64,000 bases of DNA from JAGRAX01 sp041391365 (GTDB lineage: Bacteria > Bdellovibrionota_G > JALEGL01 > JAGRMV01): contig JAWKOC010000002.1 in the NCBI GenBank assembly GCA_041391365.1, positions 558,001-622,000 on the forward strand, given 5' to 3'. Below are positions 7,617 through 17,072 of the stretch, piece after piece. The notes under the pieces were generated by a model. It did no database searches. It saw nothing but the letters and a program-made list of their open reading frames with translations, and was not told where the DNA came from. A program made the translations under genes and the position numbers. Positions within the stretch are counted from its first letter, which is position 1; each line of letters begins with the position of its first letter.

Positions 7617-9419
7617 TTGTCAACGGCACGCACACATATCCGGAACTTTTCCATCATTGCCCATATTGATCATGGGAAATCCACGCTCGCCGATCGTCTG
7701 TTGGAGATGACCGGAACGGTGGATCAACGAAACATGACCAGCCAAGTGTTGGACAAAATGGAGCTGGAGCAGGAACGTGGGATCACGATCAAAGCTCAGA
7801 CAGCTCGTCTTAGCTATAAGGCCAAAGATGGTCAGACGTATCAATTCAATCTGATCGATACTCCTGGTCACGTGGATTTTTCCTACGAAGTTTCTCGAAG
7901 TCTCAAAGCCTGTGAGGGAGCATTGCTTTTGGTGGATGCCTCTCAGGGGGTTCAAGCGCAAACCCTTGCGCACACCTATGAAGCCGTAGCTCAAAATCTA
8001 GAGATCATCATGGTGTGGAACAAAGTGGATTTGCCCAATGCCGATGTAGAAAAGATCAGCAAGGAAGTCGAAGATGTTCTTGGATTGGACACCTCCGAAG
8101 CCGTCTCCATCAGTGCAAAAACAGGTCACAACGTGGACCTGATCATGGAACAAATTGTGGCCAAAATTCCTCCGCCCAAGGGTGAATCAGATCAACCTCT
8201 CAAGGCTCTTTTGTTCGACAGTTGGTACGATTCCTATTTGGGTGTGGTCTGTTTGATTCGTGTGTTTGATGGAAGCATCAAAAAAGGAACCCGAATCAAA
8301 TTCATGTCCAACGGTGCTACCTTTGAAGTAGAGAGGGTGGGTGTTCTTTCTCCACACATGACGGTGGTCCAAGAACTTCGTCCTGGTGAGGTAGGGTTTT
8401 TTGCCGCAGCCATCAAGGAAGTATCTCAGGCACGCGTGGGCGATACGGTGACCACCCAGCACAATGGTGCTTTGAAACCCTTGGAGGGGTTCAAATTGGT
8501 CAAACCGACGGTGTTTTGTGGGATCTTTCCGACCACCCAGCAAGACATGAACGACCTGCGAGACTCACTGGAAAAACTTCAGCTCAACGATACGTCTCTG
8601 ACCTTTGAGCCAGAAAGTTCTGCGGCCCTGGGGTTTGGATTCCGCTGCGGATTTTTGGGACTTTTGCACATGGAAATCATCCAGGAACGTTTAGAGAGAG
8701 AGTTTCAGATGGATGTGATCACGACAGCACCAACGGTGGCGTATCGTGTGCATACCATCAAAGGGGAAACGATGGAGATTGACAACCCCGCCAAATTGCC
8801 GGATCCCCAAGAAATTGATTTCATCGAAGAACCCATGATTGAGGCCACCATTCACACTCCAGGAGACCATTTGGGGGCGATCATCAAACTTTGCGAAGAC
8901 AAACGAGGACGGCAAGTGGCCATGGAATATCCGTCTCCGAGCCGCATCATTTTGACGTATTTGCTTCCGCTCAACGAAGTGGTGTTTGATTTCTACGACA
9001 AACTCAAGTCCGTCTCTCGTGGATATGCGTCGTTGGATTACGAGTTCAAACATTTTGAGCAGTCCAAAATCATCAAACTCGACATGCTCATCAACGGAAG
9101 CAAAGTCGATGCGTTGTCCAACATGATTCACCAAGACAATGCATATTATCGTGGTCGAGAGATCGCCAAAAAGCTTAAGGAGATCATTCCCCGACAGATG
9201 TTTGAGGTGGCGGTTCAAGCCGCCATCGGCAACAAGATCATTGCCAGAGAGAGCATTCCGGCCATGCGAAAAAATGTGACTGCCAAATGCTATGGGGGAG
9301 ACATTTCCCGAAAACGAAAACTTTTGGATCGCCAAAAAGAGGGGAAAAAACGAATGAAGCGTTTGGGCAACGTGGATTTGCCTCAAGAGGCGTTCCTGGC
9401 TGTTCTCAAGGTCGATTAG
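7617..9419 (+). CDS. lepA: Elongation factor 4 (back-translocating GTPase LepA)
   Basis: This 600-residue translational GTPase is of normal length. G1 is AHIDHGKST (residues 15-23), G3 is DTPGHVDF and G4 is NKVDLP. The LepA-specific C-terminal region is present, including AMRKNVTAKCYGGDISRKRK, which distinguishes it from EF-G. EF4 binds ribosomes and is thought to act on stalled or incorrectly translocated complexes. The start is TTG 7617 with a weak ribosome site. It follows the epimerase gene by two bases. Confidence 0.97.
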   Translation: MSTARTHIRNFSIIAHIDHGKSTLADRLLEMTGTVDQRNMTSQVLDKMELEQERGITIKAQTARLSYKAKDGQTYQFNLIDTPGHVDFSYEVSRSLKACEGALLLVDASQGVQAQTLAHTYEAVAQNLEIIMVWNKVDLPNADVEKISKEVEDVLGLDTSEAVSISAKTGHNVDLIMEQIVAKIPPPKGESDQPLKALLFDSWYDSYLGVVCLIRVFDGSIKKGTRIKFMSNGATFEVERVGVLSPHMTVVQELRPGEVGFFAAAIKEVSQARVGDTVTTQHNGALKPLEGFKLVKPTVFCGIFPTTQQDMNDLRDSLEKLQLNDTSLTFEPESSAALGFGFRCGFLGLLHMEIIQERLEREFQMDVITTAPTVAYRVHTIKGETMEIDNPAKLPDPQEIDFIEEPMIEATIHTPGDHLGAIIKLCEDKRGRQVAMEYPSPSRIILTYLLPLNEVVFDFYDKLKSVSRGYASLDYEFKHFEQSKIIKLDMLINGSKVDALSNMIHQDNAYYRGREIAKKLKEIIPRQMFEVAVQAAIGNKIIARESIPAMRKNVTAKCYGGDISRKRKLLDRQKEGKKRMKRLGNVDLPQEAFLAVLKVD

Positions 9420-9437
9420 ACCCCTGGGAATCAAAGG

Positions 9438-9908
9438 ATGAAATTATCCTTGACCAAGAAGGACAAGCCGTTTAAAAAAACCATTTTAATGACCCTGTTT
9501 TCCAGAACCCGAGCCTCTTTGAAACCAAGGAGGTTTTTTTTTGACATAAAAAAAACCAATGCAGGTCTGATGTTGTCAGAAATCCTGACCATCATGGTTT
9601 TGGTTGGCGGAGCTTACTTCTCTTACAAATACATCCCCTACCAATGGAAACGAATCGAACTCGAGCGAATTGTCAAAGAGCATGCTTTTGAAATCGGTCG
9701 AGCTTCTCCTGAACAAATTCGAGAATCCATCATCGATGAGTTTGAATCCATTTACGACATTCGGCTCAATCGCGAAGATGTGATCATAGACAATGGAAGA
9801 AAAAACGCAGTGATCACTGTATATTGGGTTCCGTACATCGAATTTATCTTTGGATTTGTGTACGAGCCCACCTTCAAGGTCAGTTATTCGAGGAGGAAAT
9901 TGAGCTAA
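9438..9908 (+). CDS. DUF4845-like single-pass membrane protein
   Basis: The 156-residue product has a basic N-terminus, a transmembrane segment (about residues 47-66, LMLSEILTIMVLVGGAYFSY) and a C-terminal domain of about 90 residues. Its layout and the preceding Gly-Leu segment resemble DUF4845, which in many proteobacteria sits just behind lepA-lepB. Here it follows lepA directly with no lepB between. A second weakly hydrophobic stretch occurs near the C-terminus (YIEFIFGFVY). Its function is unknown. It ends one base before pyrB and may be cotranscribed with it. Confidence 0.6.
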   Translation: MKLSLTKKDKPFKKTILMTLFSRTRASLKPRRFFFDIKKTNAGLMLSEILTIMVLVGGAYFSYKYIPYQWKRIELERIVKEHAFEIGRASPEQIRESIIDEFESIYDIRLNREDVIIDNGRKNAVITVYWVPYIEFIFGFVYEPTFKVSYSRRKLS

Positions 9909-9909
9909 T

Positions 9910-10836
9910 ATGGGTAGTTGTTCCAGCCACTTTCTGAGTGTAGACCATGTCGATGAAGCTTTTTTTTTGTCCCTTCACCAACGCGCGCTCAACGTCGAGT
10001 CTGATTCAGATTTTTCTCGGCAACATCTGTTGAAACACGAAATCGTAGCCAACATTTTTTTGGAAGCCTCAACACGAACCATGATTTCTTTTGAATGTGC
10101 CCTTCACCGTTTGGGGGCGCAAACCGTTCGAATCGATGCCCACACGAGTAGTTTGTCCAAAAATGAAAGTTTGTATGACACCCTCCTTACCTTGCGTGCA
10201 ATGGGCATTCGACTTTTTGTGATTCGCAGCTCTAACAGTCGGTTGGAGGACATTGCCCGCACCGAATTCGGAAACACCATTCACATGATCAATGCAGGAG
10301 ATGGCAGCGCAGGTCATCCGACGCAGGCCATGCTCGACGCTTCTGTTTTGTTGCAACAATGGGGGCATTTCTCAGGCAAAACGCTTGCCATCATCGGTGA
10401 TGTCAACCGAAGTCGAGTGGCCAGATCCAATGTTGCGCTGCTTTGTTCGTTTGGGGTCAATGTCAATGTGTACGGACCCCCAGATCTTTTGCCTACACAA
10501 TCTTGGCACACAAACATGAACGTATGCAGAACCTTTGAAGAAGCAACGCAAGATGCAGATGCTGTGATGATGCTAAGAGTGCAACAAGAGAGAAACACAA
10601 ACCAGAAAACCTTCAACCTAGATGGTCACTATCTTGATCGGTATGGTATGACCCTGCCACGCTTAGAATCCCTCAAAAAAGATGCCTGGTTGATGCACCC
10701 CGGCCCGACCAATCGAGGTGTGGAATTGCAGTCGGAGTTGGTGGAACATCCAAGATCTTTGATCTCCAAACAGGTCTCTCGTGGAGTGTCCATGCGCATG
10801 GCGATTGTGATGGACTTGATGGGAGTCGCAGCGTGA
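9910..10836 (+). CDS. pyrB: Aspartate carbamoyltransferase catalytic subunit
   Basis: This 308-residue enzyme of the ATCase/OTCase family has the carbamoyl-phosphate loop EASTRT (residues 52-57) and HPTQAMLD (about residue 136). The aspartate-specific end includes MHPGPTNRGVEL (the HPGPxNRG motif), which separates it from ornithine carbamoyltransferase. It makes N-carbamoyl-aspartate, the first committed pyrimidine step. No pyrI regulatory gene is adjacent; instead dihydroorotase follows with a 4-bp overlap, as in class B-like arrangements. Confidence 0.96.
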   Translation: MGSCSSHFLSVDHVDEAFFLSLHQRALNVESDSDFSRQHLLKHEIVANIFLEASTRTMISFECALHRLGAQTVRIDAHTSSLSKNESLYDTLLTLRAMGIRLFVIRSSNSRLEDIARTEFGNTIHMINAGDGSAGHPTQAMLDASVLLQQWGHFSGKTLAIIGDVNRSRVARSNVALLCSFGVNVNVYGPPDLLPTQSWHTNMNVCRTFEEATQDADAVMMLRVQQERNTNQKTFNLDGHYLDRYGMTLPRLESLKKDAWLMHPGPTNRGVELQSELVEHPRSLISKQVSRGVSMRMAIVMDLMGVAA

Positions 10837-12122
10837 TTACAAAAATTTCTCAGGGCCACGTTGTGGATCCCAGTCAAAACATCGATCAGGTGATGGATGT
10901 ATATCTGCAAGATGACCATATCTTGGGGATGTGCCCAACCCATAGCTCTTTGCCTGTTTCGGTGGATCGGACCCTCGATGCTTCGGGAAAGTATGTGGCA
11001 CCAGGGTTTGTGGACATTCATGTTCACTTGAGAGATCCAGGACAAACCCACAAAGAAGACATTGAAACGGGTAGCCAAGCTGCTGTGGCGGGAGGTTTTA
11101 CGAGCATCATGTGCATGCCCAATACCGTTCCCGCAATCGACAGCGTGGATACCGTTGCGTACATTTTGAAAAAAGCCAAGGACCTGGCACTCTGCCATGT
11201 TTATCCTGTGGGAGCGGTTTCCAAAAACCTCATGGGAAAAGAACTCACTCCTCTTGAAGACCTCAAAAAAGCTGGATGCGTTGCCTTTTCAGATGATGGT
11301 AAACCTGTAGAAGACACGGCACTGCTACGAAAAGCTTTGGAACGAACGCGAGCCCTTGATGTTCCTCTGATCGAACATTGTGAAGAAAGCGATTTGTCGC
11401 GGGCATTGGTGACCATCAACGAAGGAAACATCTCCAAAAAACTCGGAATCAAAGGTCTTCCACATTCTGCGGAGACCGTGGATGTAGCGCGGTTGATTGC
11501 ACTGAGTTTGGAAACCAAAGCCAAGGTGCATCTGGCCCATTTGTCATGTGCACAGTCTGTGGAGTTTTTAAAATCCATTCGAGACCTTTCACATTCCATC
11601 ACCTCGGAAGTGACGCCTCATCATCTTTTGCTCACCGATCAGGTCATCGAGACTTTGGGAACGTGTGGAAAAATGTATCCACCTCTTCGCACCGAACATG
11701 ATGTTGACCAAATGGTACAAGGTCTATCTCAAGGTTGGATTGATGCGGTGGCGACGGACCATGCTCCTCACACACAAAAAGAAAAGAATGTCGATTTTGC
11801 AAAAGCACCCAATGGAGTGATTGGTTTGGAAACAGCTCTGGAAGTGTTGCTTGTGCTTGTGCAAGATAAAAAAATTGCGCTCAAGGATTTGATTGCAGCC
11901 ATGTCCACCAAACCCGCCAAAATCATGGGGCTTCCCGCAGGAACGATGAAAAAAAATGCTCCAGCAGATGTAGTTGTGTTTTCGATCGAAGAGACCAACG
12001 ACAATCAGGATCGGCAGTTTCGATCCAAATCTCAAAATACGGCTTTTCGAAATTTTCAAAGTCGTGGAAAAATATGGTCAACGTTTGTTCAGGGTAGGGA
12101 GGTTTTTTCACAGTGGAGTTGA
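10833..12122 (+). CDS. pyrC: Dihydroorotase (type I)
   Basis: The 429-residue amidohydrolase has the metal-site motif VDIHVHLRDPGQ near residue 60, GFTSIMCMPNT, and ATDHAPHT near residue 307, all typical of type I (PyrC/PyrX-like) dihydroorotases. It closes carbamoyl-aspartate to dihydroorotate. The start is GTG 10833, overlapping the pyrB stop by 4 bp, and the end overlaps carA. Metal-binding His and Asp residues look intact, so it is probably the active enzyme rather than a structural pseudo-dihydroorotase. Confidence 0.95.
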   Translation: MITKISQGHVVDPSQNIDQVMDVYLQDDHILGMCPTHSSLPVSVDRTLDASGKYVAPGFVDIHVHLRDPGQTHKEDIETGSQAAVAGGFTSIMCMPNTVPAIDSVDTVAYILKKAKDLALCHVYPVGAVSKNLMGKELTPLEDLKKAGCVAFSDDGKPVEDTALLRKALERTRALDVPLIEHCEESDLSRALVTINEGNISKKLGIKGLPHSAETVDVARLIALSLETKAKVHLAHLSCAQSVEFLKSIRDLSHSITSEVTPHHLLLTDQVIETLGTCGKMYPPLRTEHDVDQMVQGLSQGWIDAVATDHAPHTQKEKNVDFAKAPNGVIGLETALEVLLVLVQDKKIALKDLIAAMSTKPAKIMGLPAGTMKKNAPADVVVFSIEETNDNQDRQFRSKSQNTAFRNFQSRGKIWSTFVQGREVFSQWS

Positions 12123-13222
12123 AAAAAGCAGCCATCTATTTGGAAGATGGGACACGATTGGAAGGCAAATCCTTCGGGTCGAATGTGACCCAAGGAGGAG
12201 AAATCGTTTTTCATACGGGAATGACGGGATATCAAGAGATTCTTACAGATCCATCGTATTGTGGGCAGATTGTGGTCATGACCTATCCCCACATTGGAAA
12301 CTATGGCATTCATGGAGCAGACAATGAATCATCATCAGTTCATTTGTCAGGTTTTGTGGTTGGAGACTATCCACAAAAGCACAAGCAATGGAGATCCGAA
12401 ACCAGTTTGCATCAATTTTTAATGGACCATAACATTCCCGGCATATTTGATGTAGATACGCGCATGCTTACGCGCAAGATTCGGGACAGAGGTTCAATGA
12501 GAGCCTTGATCAGCTGTGAAGACCTGGATACCGCCAAAAAGAAATTGTCTCAGGTTCCGAGCATGGAAGGTCAAAATCTTATTCATCAGGTCGCATGCAA
12601 AGAGCCCTATGTCTGGGAAAATCGCACAAGTCAAACGCATCCAATCACGATCGTTGTCGTGGACTGCGGAATCAAATGGAACATTTTGCGCAGCTTTGAT
12701 CAGTTGGGCGTTCGGTGCGTTGTGGTTCCTCCCTTGATTACAGCCGAGGCCATCTTGTCGTACAAACCAAACGGTCTTTTTCTTTCCAACGGCCCTGGAG
12801 ATCCTGCTGCCGTGGAAGGTCTTCCCAGCGTGGTGGAGCAATTGTTTGGCAAAATGCCCATCTTTGGTATTTGTTTGGGACACCAGATGTTGGCGCTTGC
12901 ACTGGGCGCAAAAACATTTAAACTCCCGTTTGGCCACCATGGCGCGAATCATCCGGTGCGAAATGAATCCAATCAAAAGATTGAAATCACTTCTCAAAAC
13001 CATGGGTTTGCGGTGGAGCGGGAGTCTTTGGAAAAAGCAGCGGTATCCAAAAACATTGATCTTCGCATTTCACATATTCATCTTACGGATGATACGGTGG
13101 AAGGCTTTGAATTGCCCGGTCTGAATGTGAAAGCCATTCAATATCATCCAGAGGCTTGTCCGGGTCCTCATGATTCGGCGTACTTGTTTAAGGAGTTTGT
13201 AGCATGTTTAAAGACGAAATAA
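12113..13222 (+). CDS. carA: Carbamoyl-phosphate synthase small subunit (glutaminase)
   Basis: This 369-residue protein has an N-terminal CPSase_sm domain (LEDGTRLEGKSFG ... TGMTGYQEILTDPSY) and a C-terminal class I glutamine amidotransferase with the nucleophile motif GICLGHQ and the His/Glu pair in YHPEACPGP. It supplies ammonia to CarB. The start is GTG 12113, overlapping pyrC by 10 bp. The next ORF begins 19 bp before its stop. Confidence 0.96.
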   Translation: MELKKAAIYLEDGTRLEGKSFGSNVTQGGEIVFHTGMTGYQEILTDPSYCGQIVVMTYPHIGNYGIHGADNESSSVHLSGFVVGDYPQKHKQWRSETSLHQFLMDHNIPGIFDVDTRMLTRKIRDRGSMRALISCEDLDTAKKKLSQVPSMEGQNLIHQVACKEPYVWENRTSQTHPITIVVVDCGIKWNILRSFDQLGVRCVVVPPLITAEAILSYKPNGLFLSNGPGDPAAVEGLPSVVEQLFGKMPIFGICLGHQMLALALGAKTFKLPFGHHGANHPVRNESNQKIEITSQNHGFAVERESLEKAAVSKNIDLRISHIHLTDDTVEGFELPGLNVKAIQYHPEACPGPHDSAYLFKEFVACLKTK

Positions 13223-13860
13223 ATCATCTGTCTGAGTTTTTTGGCAAAGACATTTATCAACAAGAACTCAATGATGCCAGCACAGAGTTTTCTTCCAAAA
13301 TTGGAAAAGTATTTGAAGATGAACCCATGTATGAAAACTGGAGCACCACGTTTTACCACTGGTATCTTTTTGATCGAGCCATGACGGGGTTGGCGATTCC
13401 ACCCATCTATTTGTATGAGAGACTCTTTGCGGATCAATTGAGTGAAGTTCAAAAGAAAATGCATGATTCTTTTATGGACAGTCGATTGTCTCTTTTTCAG
13501 ATTGAATCTATTTCCAAAGTGGTCGTGGCCAGAGATTTGATTCGCGACCTGAGACTGAGCATCTCCGGATACGAAGTTCCCAGTTTTCTCAAGCGAGGAG
13601 AGTTGGCCATTTTGCGAGTGTTCTCAGATGGAGAATTTTCCGGAAAAATGGAAGAAGAGTGGTATTTCCCTGAAAACGTAACCCAATCCGTGATTCGTCA
13701 GGTCGAAATGACCGGAAACAAAAAAACATTCGTATTTGAATTGATTCGTCGCAAACTCTTTGCCGAAAAGTTTTCTCATGTTCCCATCGAAGAGATTTTC
13801 AGTTGGAATCCTACCAGTTCGTTGGAGCAAAAGTTTAAATTGAGTGAGTCTTTGCAATGA
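13204..13860 (+). CDS. Unknown cytosolic protein embedded between carA and carB
   Basis: The 218-residue product has no signal peptide or transmembrane segment. It is mixed alpha/beta with acidic and aromatic stretches (YENWSTTFYHWYLFDRAM). It overlaps carA by 19 bp and carB by 4 bp, so it is firmly part of the operon and translationally coupled on both sides. I recognise no domain. Its position suggests a link with carbamoyl-phosphate synthesis or nucleotide metabolism, but this is inference from context only. Confidence 0.75.
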   Translation: MFKDEINHLSEFFGKDIYQQELNDASTEFSSKIGKVFEDEPMYENWSTTFYHWYLFDRAMTGLAIPPIYLYERLFADQLSEVQKKMHDSFMDSRLSLFQIESISKVVVARDLIRDLRLSISGYEVPSFLKRGELAILRVFSDGEFSGKMEEEWYFPENVTQSVIRQVEMTGNKKTFVFELIRRKLFAEKFSHVPIEEIFSWNPTSSLEQKFKLSESLQ

Positions 13861-16800
13861 GCAAACGAGAGGATTTGTCGTCGATTTTGGTGATTGGATC
13901 TGGCCCCATCGTGATTGGTCAGGCCTGCGAATTTGATTACAGTGGAACCCAGAGTTTGAAGGCCCTTCGAGAAGAAGGGTATCGAACCATTTTGGTCAAT
14001 TCAAATCCTGCCACCATCATGACCGATCCTCAATATGCTGATGCGACCTATATTGAGCCTTTGACTTGCGACACCTTGGAGAAGGTGATCGCTGCAGAAA
14101 AGCCCGATGCCATTTTGCCAACCATGGGGGGCCAAACGGCTCTCAATCTTGCGTTGGAGCTCCACAAAAAAGGGATTTTGGAGAAGTACAATGTAGAGTT
14201 GATCGGTGCGCGAATCGATTCCATTCAAAAGGCTGAAGATCGAGATCTGTTCAAAAAAGTTCTCGACCAATTGGGCATTGGATATCCCAAAAGCAAGATT
14301 GTTCACAGCTGGGAAACCGCTCAGCAAGTGTTGGATGAAATCTCATTGCCCTTGATCATACGACCATCCTTCACACTGGGTGGATCGGGGGCCAGCTTTG
14401 CCTACAACCAAGACGAATTTGAAGTCTTGGTCAAACGAGCATTGGAAATGAGTCCCGTCAATGAAGTTTTGGTGGAAGAATCCATCCTCGGTTGGAAAGA
14501 GTTTGAACTTGAAATGATGAGAGATCGCAACGACAACGTCATTGTGGTTTGCTCTATTGAGAATCTTGATCCGGTAGGTGTGCATACAGGTGATAGCATC
14601 ACCGTAGCTCCTGCCCAGACTCTTTCTGATCAAGAATATCAACGTATGAGAGACTATTCTTTGGATATCATGAGAGCCATTGGAATTGATTCAGGTGGAT
14701 CAAACATTCAATATGCGGTCCATCCCGACAATGGAATGGTGTACTGCATTGAGATGAATCCTCGTGTGTCTCGTAGCTCTGCGCTGGCTTCCAAGGCCAC
14801 GGGATATCCCATTGCAAAATTCGCGGCCAAGTTGGCGGTAGGCTATACCCTGGATGAATTGGTCAACGACATCACAAAAGTTTCCAAAGCTTCATTTGAA
14901 CCGACCATCGACTACGTGGTGACCAAAATTCCACGATTTGATTTCGAAAAATTCAAAAAAACCAACAAAGTTCTTGGACCCCAAATGAAAGCTGTCGGAG
15001 AAGTGATGGCCATTGGGAGAAACTTTCGGGAGTCCTTTCAAAAAGCCCTCCGATCTTTGGAAAAAGGAGTGTATGCATTTCAAGACAAATGGATTTCCAA
15101 AGCCACCGACCAAGAGTTATTGCAAAAAATTTCATTGCAAACCCCCTCACGAATTTTGTCTCTGGCTGAAGCTTTTCGTCGGAAACTTCCTTTGGAGGAC
15201 ATTTACGAAAAAACAAAAATTGATTGGTGGTTTTTGTATCAATTTGAGCACATGATTCAAATTGAAGATGAGTTGTTTTCTCTGCCTTTGGAAACATGGA
15301 CTTTTGATCATTGGTTTGAAGCTAAGAAAAATGGAATCAGTGACAAGCGTATCGCGGAAATGGCACAGCTCTCTGAACAGGAAGTTCGACAAAAAAGACA
15401 TGATCAAGGTGTAAGACCTGTGTACAAAATGGTGGATACCTGCGGAGCCGAGTTTGAATCTCACACCAACTATCTGTACTCTTGTTACGCTCAAGAAGAT
15501 GAAGCCATCCCAACCAAACGAAAGAAAGTGATCGTATTGGGAAGCGGTCCCAATCGAATTGGTCAGGGAGTGGAGTTTGATTATTGCTGTGTTCATGCGA
15601 GCCAGTCGCTAAAGAAGTTTGGTGTCGAAAGCATCATGGTCAATTGCAACCCCGAAACGGTCTCCACAGACTATGACATTTCGGATCGCTTGTATTTTGA
15701 GCCTTTGACGGAAGAAGATGTGTTCGAAATCATCTTGCGCGAACAACCCGATGGAGTGATCTTGCAATTTGGGGGACAAACCCCTCTGAAACTTTCAAAA
15801 TTTTTGCATGAAAAAGGTGTAACCATTTTGGGAACCTCGATGAATTCCATCGAAATAGCCGAAGACCGAAAACGGTTTTCTCATCTTTTAACATCATTGG
15901 ATATCCAACAAACCAAGAGCAAGACGATTCTTCATTTGGAAGAGTTGGAATCTGTTTTGGAGGGACTCGATTTTCCATTGATGGTTCGACCTTCCTTTGT
16001 GTTGGGTGGAAGAGCGATGGAGATCGTGCGAAACAAAGAAGATCTGCTTTCATATCTCCATGAAGCGGTGAAAGTCTCTCCTGAGCATCCCATTTTGGTG
16101 GACCAATATTTGGAGAACTCTATCGAAATTGATGTGGATGCCATCAGCGATGGCCAGAGCTGTTATGTTGCAGGCATCATGCAACACATTGAACAAGCGG
16201 GGGTTCATTCTGGAGATAGCTCATGCGTGCTGCCTCCTGTTTCTCTCTCTCAAAACGTATTGCACATGATTGAGTCACAAACCCAAAAAATAGCCAAAGC
16301 CCTAGAGGTTAAGGGATTGATGAATATCCAATTTGCTTTGCAAGGAGAAAATCTGTTTGTTTTGGAAGTCAATCCTCGCGCATCACGTACAGTTCCGTTT
16401 GTATCCAAAGCCATTGGAGTATCTTTGGTGGAAGAGACACTCAAGATTCTTTTGGGAGAGAGACTTTCTCTTAAAACATTTGAAGATGCTCAGCAGAGAA
16501 GAAAACATTTTTACAGTGTAAAATCTCCCGTGTTTCCTTTTGTGAAGTTTTCTGATGAGGACACCATCTTGGGCCCCGAGATGAAATCCACCGGCGAAGT
16601 GATGGGCATGGATGAATCCTGGGAAATAGCTTTTGGAAAAGCTCAAATCGCATCCGGAAACAAATTGCCTGCGCAAGGCTGTGTGTTTTTGAGTGTCAAC
16701 GATATGGACAAAGCAAAGGTCATTGATCTTGCCAAGCTTCTCAGAGAATTGGGATTTGACCTTGTATCGACCAAGGGGACTGCGCAGTTTCTGTCTGACC

Positions 16801-17072
16801 AGGGCATAGAAGTGGCCAAAGTCAGTAAAGTCAATGAAGGTCGTCCTCACATCGTAGACAAAATGATTGATCGAGAGATTCATTTGGTGATCAACACAAC
16901 CATGGGAAAACACTCCATCAAAGATTCCTATTCAATTCGCCGAACGGCTCTTGAAAAGGGGATTCCCTATTTTACGACGGTGGAAGGTGGCATTGCAGCA
17001 GCGAAATCCATTCAGAATATGTCCACGGGAAAAGGGATTTCTGTTGTAAAATTGCAATCGTTGTTTTCGTGA
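13857..17072 (+). CDS. carB: Carbamoyl-phosphate synthase large subunit
   Basis: This 1071-residue protein of normal length has two duplicated halves, each opening with a GSGPxxIGQ motif (ILVIGSGPIVIGQACEFDYS near residue 10; VIVLGSGPNRIGQGVEFDY near residue 560). Each half has an ATP-grasp domain with conserved EMNPR or EVNPR. A C-terminal MGS-like domain, the usual allosteric region, follows. It makes carbamoyl phosphate for both pyrimidines and arginine. It overlaps the unknown gene upstream and recG downstream by 4 bp. Confidence 0.97.
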   Translation: MSKREDLSSILVIGSGPIVIGQACEFDYSGTQSLKALREEGYRTILVNSNPATIMTDPQYADATYIEPLTCDTLEKVIAAEKPDAILPTMGGQTALNLALELHKKGILEKYNVELIGARIDSIQKAEDRDLFKKVLDQLGIGYPKSKIVHSWETAQQVLDEISLPLIIRPSFTLGGSGASFAYNQDEFEVLVKRALEMSPVNEVLVEESILGWKEFELEMMRDRNDNVIVVCSIENLDPVGVHTGDSITVAPAQTLSDQEYQRMRDYSLDIMRAIGIDSGGSNIQYAVHPDNGMVYCIEMNPRVSRSSALASKATGYPIAKFAAKLAVGYTLDELVNDITKVSKASFEPTIDYVVTKIPRFDFEKFKKTNKVLGPQMKAVGEVMAIGRNFRESFQKALRSLEKGVYAFQDKWISKATDQELLQKISLQTPSRILSLAEAFRRKLPLEDIYEKTKIDWWFLYQFEHMIQIEDELFSLPLETWTFDHWFEAKKNGISDKRIAEMAQLSEQEVRQKRHDQGVRPVYKMVDTCGAEFESHTNYLYSCYAQEDEAIPTKRKKVIVLGSGPNRIGQGVEFDYCCVHASQSLKKFGVESIMVNCNPETVSTDYDISDRLYFEPLTEEDVFEIILREQPDGVILQFGGQTPLKLSKFLHEKGVTILGTSMNSIEIAEDRKRFSHLLTSLDIQQTKSKTILHLEELESVLEGLDFPLMVRPSFVLGGRAMEIVRNKEDLLSYLHEAVKVSPEHPILVDQYLENSIEIDVDAISDGQSCYVAGIMQHIEQAGVHSGDSSCVLPPVSLSQNVLHMIESQTQKIAKALEVKGLMNIQFALQGENLFVLEVNPRASRTVPFVSKAIGVSLVEETLKILLGERLSLKTFEDAQQRRKHFYSVKSPVFPFVKFSDEDTILGPEMKSTGEVMGMDESWEIAFGKAQIASGNKLPAQGCVFLSVNDMDKAKVIDLAKLLRELGFDLVSTKGTAQFLSDQGIEVAKVSKVNEGRPHIVDKMIDREIHLVINTTMGKHSIKDSYSIRRTALEKGIPYFTTVEGGIAAAKSIQNMSTGKGISVVKLQSLFS

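Noticed and set aside
10832..11198. Minus-strand ORFs opposite pyrB, pyrC and carA
   Set aside because: They lie wholly opposite strongly supported genes, with no family motif.
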